The notes under the pieces were generated by a model. It was not told where the DNA came from. It ran no database searches and was given only the letters and a program-made list of their open reading frames with translations. Shown here one piece after another: positions 1-6,743 of a DNA stretch of 23,090 bases. Location of the stretch: the IMG/VR virus record IMGVR_UViG_3300009593_000130, positions 1 to 23,090 of that record. One strand, given 5' to 3'. How positions within the stretch are numbered: the first letter of the stretch is position 1; each line of letters starts with the position of its first letter. Origin of the DNA: a virus. Position numbers and translations under genes: made by a program.

Positions 1-620
1 AATCCATAAAGGTCAGCACATCCATAGTCCATCTCATCAGCAGAAATCAATTTGATGTTCTCATCCAACATTGCTTGTTTCCATTGAAACTTAATCATAA
101 TCATTGCAACCTCTGAATCTGTTGCCTCAACAAATTGCACATCAACTGTGTTTTTGTCAATTAGGATTGGTCTCATCACATTTGTTGATGAACCTTTATA
201 TCCCATTAAGTTTCCAGATTTGTCAATGATGTATGCACCAAAGTCATCACATGCCAATTGCTTTAATTGACCAACAAGTTCTCTTGGTGCTTGTACTAAA
301 TACCCAGTGAAATTCTTGAATCCATCTCTCACCTTTGCTTTGTTTCCTGAGTTAAACTCTTGGAAAACTGCCTCATCTCTGATGTTTTCAACATTCTCAA
401 GTTCTGGAGTAGGTAGCCACCTATCATTAAAATTCACAGCATTCAGCCATGTTTCAACTGATGCAAAAGACTCAAGGTCATCCACATCTCTTTCTTTTAA
501 TAGACCCGTAGAGGTCAGCTCTGTGTCAAAGATTAGACACCTTGCAATGTCACCGATTGCAACACAGGAGGGTACTCCAGTATTGAGGGAAACATTGTCA
601 CAATTACAAACACTTGCCAT
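1..620 (-). CDS. Virion structural protein, probably tail (3' end outside window)
   Basis: The reading frame is open from an ATG at 620 to the left edge of the window, so only the first 206 or so codons are seen and the C-terminus is missing. The protein starts MASVCNCDNVSLNTG and is a soluble mixed alpha/beta sequence without signal peptide or membrane helix; Cys residues cluster in the first 20 positions. It has its own promoter (662-698) and is separated from the upstream antirestriction gene by a terminator (775-807), which suits a strongly expressed late gene. It follows the head and head-tail connector genes in transcription order, so a tail tube or other major tail/virion protein is the most likely role, but this is inferred from position only and I do not recognise a named family. 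Confidence 0.6.
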   Translation of the reverse strand, partial: MASVCNCDNVSLNTGVPSCVAIGDIARCLIFDTELTSTGLLKERDVDDLESFASVETWLNAVNFNDRWLPTPELENVENIRDEAVFQEFNSGNKAKVRDGFKNFTGYLVQAPRELVGQLKQLACDDFGAYIIDKSGNLMGYKGSSTNVMRPILIDKNTVDVQFVEATDSEVAMIMIKFQWKQAMLDENIKLISADEMDYGCADLYG

Positions 621-661
621 TTTTTAAATATTTAATTGGTTAAAAATTTTTATTAATAATA

Positions 662-698
662 CAAAGATAATCAATTCTAAATTTTTGAATATTCCCAC
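662..698 (-). promoter_or_regulatory. Bacteroidota-type promoter for the left-edge structural gene
   Basis: Read on the minus strand, TATCTTTG (662-669) matches the TAnnTTTG -7 element, about 40 bases before the start codon at 620. Upstream is GAATATTC-AAAAA (palindrome 687-694), the motif shared with other promoters here. No good TTTG -33 box is visible, so the -33 half is weak. The leader AATTAAATATTT just before the gene also occurs before the antirestriction gene. Confidence 0.55.
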
Positions 699-774
699 AG
701 AATCAATGAGAGTGTTGTTTTTAAACGATTTAAGAGACTTTGACAATGTTTTGGATGTACGACACCAATGGACA

Positions 775-807
775 CAAAAAAGTCCCACACAATCAATGCA
801 TGGGACT
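775..807 (-). terminator. Intrinsic terminator after the ArdC-like gene
   Basis: On the minus strand AGTCCCA (807-801) pairs with TGGGACT (787-781) across a 13-base loop and runs straight into a T tract (780-776). It lies 25 bases beyond the stop codon of the antirestriction gene and so closes that single-gene unit. Confidence 0.8.
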
Positions 808-831
808 CAGACTCTGGAGAGACTGGGATTC

Positions 832-1794
832 TTATTTACCAGTCAATATGTATTCCACAGCCTTAGTTGTTTGCTGTGATGCTTGAAGAACCATTTTAGG
901 ATGGTCAGTTAATTGCTTAACCCATCCATTGATGTAAGCCTGAGAATTTTTCTCATCACTTTTTGGATTCAATCCAATGATTGATGAAAGGAACTCAGCA
1001 CCAATCTCAGCAACTAACTCCTCTTTTGAATAGTTATCAGAACCAAATCCATGAGACTCAACAAGAGTCTTTCTGTTTAAGATAGTCTCATGACCAGTTG
1101 AGTGAATCATCTCATGGAATAAAACATGATAATAGTCATCTGATGAAACAAATGAATCAATCTCAGGCATGTTGATGATGTGTTTTTTTGGCATGTAATA
1201 AGCACCAACACCACCATGTTTCAATTCTGGTTTTTTCACCATGTTAGTATATACAGCAAAAGCATCCTCAATGACTTGATTCTCAGACTTCTCCTCAACT
1301 TTTTTCATCACTCTTGATGGTTGAATGTTGTCACATTGCTCAATGTTGAAAACTCTCCAGATTTTTGGAGTGAAAAACTTTTGGATGTTTTTGTCTCTCT
1401 CACTGAATCCAGCCTCCTCCAATTTCTTTTTGTTAGCATAAAAAACTCCAGTCTCTTTGTTCTTAAAAGAAATCATCCAGTAAATTGTCTCAGTTGATTT
1501 CTCTCCTTTTTTAACATTCCCACCTAAGTCCTGAGCCTGTTTGAATGACACCCATTCATTTGCCTCATAACCATTGCACACAGCACATGAGTTCAAAAGA
1601 AATATATTGACTCCTCTATACTCATTTCCAGTTGCTCTGTTTATAGGTGCAAGGTGATTCCCATATTTGTCAGTCCATGATTTGAACCATGACAATCCTT
1701 TTTCTTTTAGACCAGCAATCACTCTGTCAGTAACTAATTGATAAACATCAACTCTGGCTTTCTTTGGGTAGTTTTTTTTAGTGTATTTTTTCAT
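832..1794 (-). CDS. ArdC-like antirestriction protein (ssDNA-binding domain plus zinc metalloprotease)
   Basis: A 320-residue protein with the two-domain layout of ArdC/DUF1738 proteins. Residues about 10-155 form the N-terminal ssDNA-binding-type domain (YQLVTDRVIAGL, the INRATGNEYRGVN loop at 51-64, WVSFKQAQDLGGNVKKGEKS at 81-100). Residues about 170-320 form a zincin-like metallopeptidase with HEMIHSTGH at 227-235 (HExxH zinc ligands and catalytic Glu) and a downstream EELVAEIGAEF helix (258-268) that should give the third ligand. ArdC proteins of plasmids and phages protect incoming DNA from host restriction. The gene has its own promoter and terminator between structural genes, as expected for a moron cassette expressed on entry. 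The start at 1794 follows a good promoter and an A-rich leader. Family assignment is firm; activity is inferred. Confidence 0.9.
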   Translation of the reverse strand: MKKYTKKNYPKKARVDVYQLVTDRVIAGLKEKGLSWFKSWTDKYGNHLAPINRATGNEYRGVNIFLLNSCAVCNGYEANEWVSFKQAQDLGGNVKKGEKSTETIYWMISFKNKETGVFYANKKKLEEAGFSERDKNIQKFFTPKIWRVFNIEQCDNIQPSRVMKKVEEKSENQVIEDAFAVYTNMVKKPELKHGGVGAYYMPKKHIINMPEIDSFVSSDDYYHVLFHEMIHSTGHETILNRKTLVESHGFGSDNYSKEELVAEIGAEFLSSIIGLNPKSDEKNSQAYINGWVKQLTDHPKMVLQASQQTTKAVEYILTGK

Positions 1795-1825
1795 GTTTGA
1801 AATATTTAATTAATAATAATTTCTT

Positions 1826-1855
1826 CAAAGTTAATCAAACATTTGAATATTCAAA
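1826..1855 (-). promoter_or_regulatory. Bacteroidota-type promoter for the ArdC-like gene
   Basis: Minus strand: TTTG (1855-1852), an 18-base spacer, then TAACTTTG (1833-1826), an excellent match to the TTTG/TAnnTTTG consensus of the Bacteroidota primary sigma factor. The palindrome GAATATTC (1845-1852) overlaps the -33 box, giving a perfect 14-base palindrome TTTGAATATTCAAA. The leader to the ATG at 1794 is about 25 bases. Confidence 0.8.
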
Positions 1856-1876
1856 CACTTTCAGATAAAAAAAAGC

Positions 1877-1906
1877 AAAAAAAAAGGTGAGAAATAAATC
1901 TCACCT
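1877..1906 (-). terminator. Intrinsic terminator after the two short genes
   Basis: Minus strand: AGGTGAGA (1906-1899), a 6-base loop, TCTCACCT (1892-1885), then a T tract. Perfect 8-bp stem, located 22 bases after the stop codon of the gene at 1929-2129. Confidence 0.85.
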
Positions 1907-1928
1907 CTGTTGATTTAGTTAAAAAAAT

Positions 1929-2129
1929 TTATTCCATTTCATCCAATTGGTCTTGAATACAGTCCATAAGACTCTCCTCCCAATTGCAAACAACATCATG
2001 AATGTCAAAGTCATTCCCAAATTTTTGTTTCAAAATATCATCAATTTTTCTGTATGCTTTTGTGTCATTGAAAACCATTGATAAATCAATTTTCAATTCT
2101 TCTCTTTGTTCGTCATTAAGTTGTGCCAT
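1929..2129 (-). CDS. Small acidic protein of unknown function
   Basis: A 66-residue acidic, probably all-helical protein (MAQLNDEQREELKIDLS at the start, DQLDEME at the end), with no membrane segment and no recognised domain. It follows the 42-codon gene by two bases and is followed by a strong terminator, so the two form a small dicistronic unit driven by the promoter at 2288-2320. It could be an early-expressed host-takeover or accessory peptide; nothing in the sequence decides this. Confidence 0.6.
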   Translation of the reverse strand: MAQLNDEQREELKIDLSMVFNDTKAYRKIDDILKQKFGNDFDIHDVVCNWEESLMDCIQDQLDEME

Positions 2130-2131
2130 GA

Positions 2132-2260
2132 TTATACGAGTTTAAAATTTGGATTTAACATTTTGATTTTTTCAATGACAACATCCATGTGGCTGTGTCT
2201 CACTCCAGTTTGATTCCAATCTTTTTGGAGTCTTTTTAGTTCTGCGATTAATTCTTTCAT
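2132..2260 (-). CDS. Short protein of unknown function (42 aa)
   Basis: The frame could be opened further upstream, but the promoter at 2288-2320 lies inside that extension, so the ATG at 2260, 28 bases after the -7 element and preceded by an A-rich leader, is preferred. The 42-residue product begins MKELIAELKRLQKDWNQTG, probably two helices with a basic C-terminus. No family recognised. It shares its promoter with the gene at 1929-2129. Confidence 0.55.
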   Translation of the reverse strand: MKELIAELKRLQKDWNQTGVRHSHMDVVIEKIKMLNPNFKLV

Positions 2261-2576
2261 TGTGTATTTTTTTAAATGTTTGAGCCACAAAGATAAAAGA
2301 TTCTTTTTGAATATTCCAAAACTTTCTGGAAAAAAAATATTTTGATGGCTTAGATTTTGCACCTCATCAAAGAGTGTGCCAAACTTTTTGACATTTCAAA
2401 AACTAAGATTTTTCTCTTGAGGGGAATTGACGCTAATGGAACATCTCGGATTTTTGATATGCTGATACCTTAGACACCCCAAAGTGTCTTAAATCGCTTT
2501 AAAATGGTGTTCTCGGATGTGTGAGAAATCACACAAAAAGATTAAATTTTGGCTAAAAAAAAATTAAATCAGTCCA
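2261..2576. other. Gene-free region with hairpins and a repeated octamer
   Basis: This 316-base gap holds the promoter at 2288-2320 and, from about 2400 to 2540, non-coding structure. A 7-bp perfect stem TGTGTGA/TCACACA with a GAAA tetraloop (as read on the plus strand) spans 2518-2535. A second stem AGACAC/GTGTCT spans 2472-2489. The octamer TCTCGGAT occurs at 2444-2451 and again at 2511-2518, the second copy abutting the GAAA hairpin. Four CpG dinucleotides fall within about 90 bases although CpG is very rare elsewhere. No open frame longer than about 15 codons was found. It may be a regulatory RNA, an untranslated leader or a protein-binding region. Confidence 0.5.
2288..2320 (-). promoter_or_regulatory. 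Bacteroidota-type promoter for the 42- and 66-residue genes
   Basis: Minus strand: TTTG (2320-2317), a 21-base spacer containing GAATATTC-AAAAA (2316-2309 and on), then TATCTTTG (2295-2288). The spacer is one to two bases longer than the usual 19-20. The same palindrome is found at the other promoters at 687, 1845 and 17315. Confidence 0.65.
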
Positions 2577-2825
2577 TTATTTTTCAAGATTTCCACTCCA
2601 TTTTTCAGTCTGCATCAACTCAATTGCTTGATTTTTGTCCATGATTTTGATTGGCAATACAGACCCATTTGCAATAAATGATGGCTCAGATTCATACTTA
2701 ATTCCAAACTCTTGACCATCATTTGAGTGTCTAAGTGTCCCAAAATTGTTCTCAATTATTTCACTGAAATTGATTTTCTCAATGTCTGAAATGTTTAAAA
2801 TTGTATATGTCAAAGTCATTGTCAT
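2577..2825 (-). CDS. Small protein of unknown function, coupled to the LamG connector gene
   Basis: An 82-residue protein starting MTMTLTYTILNISD, without membrane helix or recognised motif. Its ATG overlaps the stop of the preceding gene (ATGA, 2825-2822), so it is translated as part of the connector operon. By position it could be a small head-tail joining or tail-assembly protein. The operon ends in the structured region that follows; no classical terminator was found directly after the stop. Confidence 0.6.
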   Translation of the reverse strand: MTMTLTYTILNISDIEKINFSEIIENNFGTLRHSNDGQEFGIKYESEPSFIANGSVLPIKIMDKNQAIELMQTEKWSGNLEK

Positions 2826-4216
2826 GGTGCATCATTTACAAAATCAAAACTCTCCATATTAATCATTTGACCAAAGTGAGCATTGATTGAATTGTCTGTT
2901 AAGATTGGAAAGGTGTCTCCATTTCCACACCTCCACCACAACACTGGATTGGTGGCTGAGATGTCTTTGGCTTGATTGCTTGATGTCCTCACCTCACTGG
3001 ATGAAACAAGTCTATCAAAGAGACTGAAATTGTTTGTGAGTCCCTCCCAGAAATAAAAGGTTGACCCAACTTGACCACCTCCCATTTTCAAATTAGAATT
3101 TGATTCAACATAAGTCTCACCCACAATGGATGTTGTTCCCTCAGTTGACCCATCCAGAATCATTGATATTTGAACCCCTTGACTGATAGTACACAATACA
3201 TGATGCCATTGACCATCATCAATTGGTGTTGTCCCAATGATTGTTTTATTGCCTCCTAAGAAATTGACCAGCAATCTGAGTTTCCCTCCAGATGAATAAA
3301 ACTGATAACCAAAATTAGTGGCTGGATTTCTTTTGGCAACTATTATTCCAACACCATTGAATGTTGTTTTGATAAAAATTGAAAATGAAATGTTGCCTGT
3401 CAACTGGATTCCAAATGGATTGCCACCATCAACCTCCTCATCAAATCCATCAAAGGATGTTGAGAGAGTGTTGGCAAATGGTTGAGGTGGTGCAATGATG
3501 CATGAGTTGAATGAAAAACATGGATTCTTTTTGACTGGCAAATCCAATTTCAATTCAACACCAGACACATTCTCATCAATCAACTTGGTGATGTTGTCCT
3601 CATATTTGCCAGACCTCTTGGATGGCTTTGAAATATACACACCAAAGTTGGCTCTGTTTATTGTTTCATATTCATTGAAATCACCAACTGAATGATTGAG
3701 TCTCAATGTCTCAATGAAATCATTTACAAAATTATCCATTGGATTGATTGCAAAGTCATAATGTTGAGCAACATCCCAGTCCTCAAAGTTTGATGACATC
3801 AAAAAGAAAATCCTCAACTCAGAAATCCTGTCCAGTTTGTTTGTTCTGGAGTTAAATCTTTGTTCTCTTATGACCTCCAATAAATAAACCATTGGCAATT
3901 TGTCCCTCCATTCTCTGATGTTAGCCAATACATTTTGAACTTGCATTGGTGTCCCATTAAAAAAGTGAGGTGCTGGAATTACAAATGTTGTTGCTGTTGG
4001 TGGGATTTCTCCTTTGACTGAAATCCATTGATTGAGTTCAAAGTCAATCACTTTATATTTTACACCATCAATGTATATATAATTTCCCTTTGTGACATGA
4101 TGAGTCCGACATGTGTCAAACTGTGACTCACTGGGAGATGAGGTGAGGTTTGTGATTGCCTCTGTGAACTCAAGAGATTGGACAATATTTTTAATAAAAT
4201 CAACAATGGAAAACAT
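2822..4216 (-). CDS. Neck/tail connector-region protein with C-terminal LamG-type lectin domain
   Basis: A 464-residue protein with two parts. Residues 1 to about 235 resemble a class of Bacteroidota phage connector-region proteins (pattern TFVIPAPHFFNGTP at 77-90, then MVYLLEVIREQR and ISELRIFFL at 131-139), placed where tail-terminator or head-closure proteins are expected. Residues about 250-464 look like a concanavalin A-like/LamG jelly-roll: a beta-strand-rich, Gly/Ser/Asn-rich sequence with the hallmark DDGQWHHV at 333-340 followed by ILDG at 353-356. LamG-3 domains bind glycans or surface polymers, so the fusion may display a carbohydrate-binding knob at the neck. The domain call is good; the exact virion role of the N-terminal half is inferred from gene order. 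Confidence 0.7.
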   Translation of the reverse strand: MFSIVDFIKNIVQSLEFTEAITNLTSSPSESQFDTCRTHHVTKGNYIYIDGVKYKVIDFELNQWISVKGEIPPTATTFVIPAPHFFNGTPMQVQNVLANIREWRDKLPMVYLLEVIREQRFNSRTNKLDRISELRIFFLMSSNFEDWDVAQHYDFAINPMDNFVNDFIETLRLNHSVGDFNEYETINRANFGVYISKPSKRSGKYEDNITKLIDENVSGVELKLDLPVKKNPCFSFNSCIIAPPQPFANTLSTSFDGFDEEVDGGNPFGIQLTGNISFSIFIKTTFNGVGIIVAKRNPATNFGYQFYSSGGKLRLLVNFLGGNKTIIGTTPIDDGQWHHVLCTISQGVQISMILDGSTEGTTSIVGETYVESNSNLKMGGGQVGSTFYFWEGLTNNFSLFDRLVSSSEVRTSSNQAKDISATNPVLWWRCGNGDTFPILTDNSINAHFGQMINMESFDFVNDAP

Positions 4217-4224
4217 CTATAAAT

Positions 4225-4572
4225 TTATTTTTTATGGTCTATTATTAGCAACAAAAATTTTCCAAATAGTGTGAGAGTTTCTTTCTTTCCATTTCTCCTC
4301 ACAACATATCCAATGGAATCATCTGGACATCCAAATGAATAGCCTTTGCCTTTTATCATAATGTCATTAAATAAATCACTCATCATGACATTTGCATACT
4401 GGTCAAGAGCCACAACCAAAACTAAGAAATAGTCTTGGATTTGACTTAACCATGTTAAGAACTTGAGTGTAAAAATATTTTTCAATGCAGTATATAAAAA
4501 CCCCAATGGACTCAACACAACAATCAACGCTGTGACAATTGTATATATAATTAAACCTTTAATTTTTCTCAT
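4225..4572 (-). CDS. Small membrane-associated phage protein, unknown function
   Basis: A 115-residue protein. Residues about 8-32 form a hydrophobic helix (LIIYTIVTALIVVLSPLGFL). The second half carries the pattern GYSFGCPDDSIGYVV followed by LTLFGKFLLLIID near the C-terminus, a layout I recall from many small phage proteins in the head-tail region of diverse phages, none with a known function. It lies between the coiled-coil gene and the LamG connector gene with spacings of 1 and 8 bases. Confidence 0.65.
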   Translation of the reverse strand: MRKIKGLIIYTIVTALIVVLSPLGFLYTALKNIFTLKFLTWLSQIQDYFLVLVVALDQYANVMMSDLFNDIMIKGKGYSFGCPDDSIGYVVRRNGKKETLTLFGKFLLLIIDHKK

Positions 4573-4573
4573 C

Positions 4574-4954
4574 TTATTTTTTATTTGTTGAGCCTGTTGG
4601 TCTGCCTCTCTTTTTTCCAGAGGATGTTTTTGCTCTGGTCAAAATTCGTTTCTCCATTCTGTCCATCTTCTCAGCACATGCATCCATCATCAGTCTCAAT
4701 TGTTTATTAATAGTGAGCAACTCAGCAATCTTTTTTTCATGCTCAATCATCATTTGTTGTTGCTCATTCAATTGCTTTTGCAACTTCTCATTGTCATCCT
4801 TTAATTCTCTGATGACTTGGTGAGTGAAATCCAATTGTTTCTCCTCAAGGTTGCTGGAGTGGTCAACCTTTTTTTTGATTATTTTCCACACCTCTTTGAT
4901 TCCTAAAGCACCAACCAGTGCTGTCAAAATTGCCACATAAGATTCCATCTCCAT
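4574..4954 (-). CDS. Membrane-anchored coiled-coil protein with AT-hook-like tail
   Basis: The only ATG that fits is at 4954; a longer frame would need a non-ATG start inside the preceding gene. The 126-residue product has a short N-terminal hydrophobic helix (YVAILTALVGALGI, residues 6-19), a basic stretch (WKIIKKKV), a long Gln/Glu/Lys-rich coiled coil (about 36-107) and a basic tail GKKRGRPTGSTNKK (113-126). RGRP at 116-119 is the AT-hook core that inserts into the minor groove of AT-rich DNA. The gene sits in the connector operon. A membrane-DNA tether is suggested by the architecture but unproven. Confidence 0.6.
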   Translation of the reverse strand: MEMESYVAILTALVGALGIKEVWKIIKKKVDHSSNLEEKQLDFTHQVIRELKDDNEKLQKQLNEQQQMMIEHEKKIAELLTINKQLRLMMDACAEKMDRMEKRILTRAKTSSGKKRGRPTGSTNKK

Positions 4955-4965
4955 TTTAATATCTT

Positions 4966-5505
4966 TTATAACCAACCAGCAAAAGACTTGCACTTGCCTT
5001 TGTACGTTGGATAAGTTGTTGAATTGTTTTCAATATAACATTGGATTGATTTATAAGATTCAATCCCTCTATTGTATTGCTTTGTCAAACCATAGTGCAA
5101 TGATTTGATGACAACACTGTTTTCAGAATCCATGATGGATGTCCCACTCACAGTCTGTTTGTATTTCTGGTCTCTAAGCCAATAGAATCTGACCATTGAT
5201 TTGAGCATGTCAACCATGCCAAAAGACTCCATGAAAGTCTCCTTTCCACAACAACATGTGGACAGAGCCTCATCACAAATCTCATCATAAATTGTGACAT
5301 ATTCTGGTGACTGTGGAATCAATCTGTCATCAACATCAGCAACACAATCAGCCAAAAACAATGGATATAGTTCACAACCCAAAAGGTCTGTGAGAATCTC
5401 TTTCTCATAAGACTCAATATATAGTTCCAAATCCTCCTCACCAAACTTGTTGAGAGAGACATTCCATCTGCCTTTGAAATCACTTTTTAGAATAAAACTT
5501 GCCAT
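4966..5505 (-). CDS. Head-tail connector-type protein (DUF6712-like)
   Basis: A 179-residue mostly helical protein, first gene after the major capsid gene. The opening pattern, ending in YIESYEKEILTDLLGCELY (residues 29-47), is that of head-completion/adaptor proteins such as HK97 gp6 analogues and the DUF6712-like proteins of Bacteroidota phages. An unusual CCCGKE cluster lies near residue 83. It begins 13 bases after the terminator at 5518-5549, so it must be reached by readthrough or from an unseen promoter inside the capsid gene. The function follows from position plus pattern. Confidence 0.65.
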   Translation of the reverse strand: MASFILKSDFKGRWNVSLNKFGEEDLELYIESYEKEILTDLLGCELYPLFLADCVADVDDRLIPQSPEYVTIYDEICDEALSTCCCGKETFMESFGMVDMLKSMVRFYWLRDQKYKQTVSGTSIMDSENSVVIKSLHYGLTKQYNRGIESYKSIQCYIENNSTTYPTYKGKCKSFAGWL

Positions 5506-5517
5506 TTAATTTCTTTT

Positions 5518-5549
5518 AAAAAAGTCCCTCCCTAATGTTGAGAGGGACT
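5518..5549 (-). terminator. Intrinsic terminator after the major capsid gene
   Basis: Minus strand: AGTCCCTC (5549-5542), an 11-base loop, GAGGGACT (5530-5523), then TTTTT. Perfect 8-bp G/C-rich stem, 23 bases beyond the capsid stop. It would set a high capsid-to-connector transcript ratio if partly read through. Confidence 0.9.
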
Positions 5550-5572
5550 GATTTGGTTTATTATAAAGTCAA

Positions 5573-6739
5573 TTATAATGATGCAATTGCACCAGCTATT
5601 GAATCAACTTTTAAGAATGCATTTGCATTCACATTTCTAATCACAAAAGCCTTTCTCAATTGTGCTCTCAGTCTGATTCTATCATGCAAGAAATCATCAG
5701 CATGTTCTGATGCATAATCAAGAGACAATCCTCTGTGGTCATACACTGTTCCTTTTGAACTGTCCATGATATACATGATGTCCTGTGGAATCAATGATGA
5801 TGTGATGATTGTCATTCCAGCAACAACAGTCTCACTTGATGACATGTACATTGGGAATAAATATTGACCCTGTGCATCCTTAGACAGCATCAGTGCTGTA
5901 TAGTCTTGTGGATTCATTAAGACAACATTTGGTGCATAAGCATTATTCTCTCCAGAGTTTTCAATCTGAGATTTTCCAATCTTAATCACATCATAAGCAG
6001 TTGCATTTGCAATTGTACCAGCAAAAGCACCAGCAACCCATGTTTGAGATGCAGTGTCAACACCAGCTAAAATGTTGGCATCATTTTGCAATAATACATT
6101 CACCAAAAGGAAATTTCTCACCTCTGATTCAATGAAAGCATAATCTTCCATTGCCTCATTACAAACAGGAATGCTGTCAGCAACCTTTGTCATTGATACT
6201 GAATACTCTTTCCAGTTGATGTCTGATGTTGGTATCTCACCACACTCAGCAACATTGGATGCACTTCTCTCAACAACATTAGTGTCCCAATAAGTTATTG
6301 TTCCACCTGACTCAAATCCAACTGTCCCATGAGCAAACATCTCATCAAGAAATGCTCTCCTCACTGGTAGTTGTCCGATTCCAGCAATGTAATAAGATGC
6401 TGTACTGTCAATCACTGATGCACTTGAAACCTCTTTCACAGACATTTCTCCTGTCCCTCTTGATGTTCCTGACTTTACACCTTTGATTTTGTCAGCATTG
6501 TTTTCCAATGCATTTTTCACAGCATCAGCAAATGTCAATGGCTTTGCATTATCGTTTGCAGTTTTAAGATTTGCAAGTGCCTCACCTTGAGTCTTTGCAA
6601 CTTCTTTTAAATTTTCTAATTCATCATTCAGATTCTTTACTGAGTCTGTTGATGCTTTGCTCTCAATGGCTGTTGAAATCTCTTGATTCTTAGCCTCAAT
6701 CTGAGAGTTGATTTCTTCAATGGTTTTTTCTAAATCCAT
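5573..6739 (-). CDS. Major capsid protein, HK97 fold
   Basis: A 388-residue protein with the HK97 arrangement. Residues 1-60 are a coiled-coil delta (scaffold) domain (EEINSQIEAKNQEISTAIES and on), removed by the protease in this family. There follow a Ser/Gly/Thr-rich linker, the N-arm and E-loop region (IGQLPVRRAFLDEMF) and a long P/A-domain core including PNVVLMNPQDYTALMLSKDA and the C-terminal LRAQLRKAFVIRNVNANAFLKVD. The gene lies directly after the protease (4-base gap) and before a strong terminator. Length and order match the portal-protease-capsid module of siphoviruses. The mature N-terminus cannot be placed from sequence alone. Confidence 0.92.
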   Translation of the reverse strand: MDLEKTIEEINSQIEAKNQEISTAIESKASTDSVKNLNDELENLKEVAKTQGEALANLKTANDNAKPLTFADAVKNALENNADKIKGVKSGTSRGTGEMSVKEVSSASVIDSTASYYIAGIGQLPVRRAFLDEMFAHGTVGFESGGTITYWDTNVVERSASNVAECGEIPTSDINWKEYSVSMTKVADSIPVCNEAMEDYAFIESEVRNFLLVNVLLQNDANILAGVDTASQTWVAGAFAGTIANATAYDVIKIGKSQIENSGENNAYAPNVVLMNPQDYTALMLSKDAQGQYLFPMYMSSSETVVAGMTIITSSLIPQDIMYIMDSSKGTVYDHRGLSLDYASEHADDFLHDRIRLRAQLRKAFVIRNVNANAFLKVDSIAGAIASL

Positions 6740-6743
6740 CCTT

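Noticed and set aside
307-627. Plus-strand frames here and throughout (for example 685-879, 7191-7391, 12275-12526, 21380-21700)
   Set aside because: They lie opposite good minus-strand genes or across terminators, show no family pattern, and are rich in Ser/Phe/Cys as expected for antisense shadows of low-GC genes.
2130-2362. Longer 76-codon version of the 42-codon gene
   Set aside because: The extension starts upstream of and contains the predicted promoter, and has a non-ATG start.
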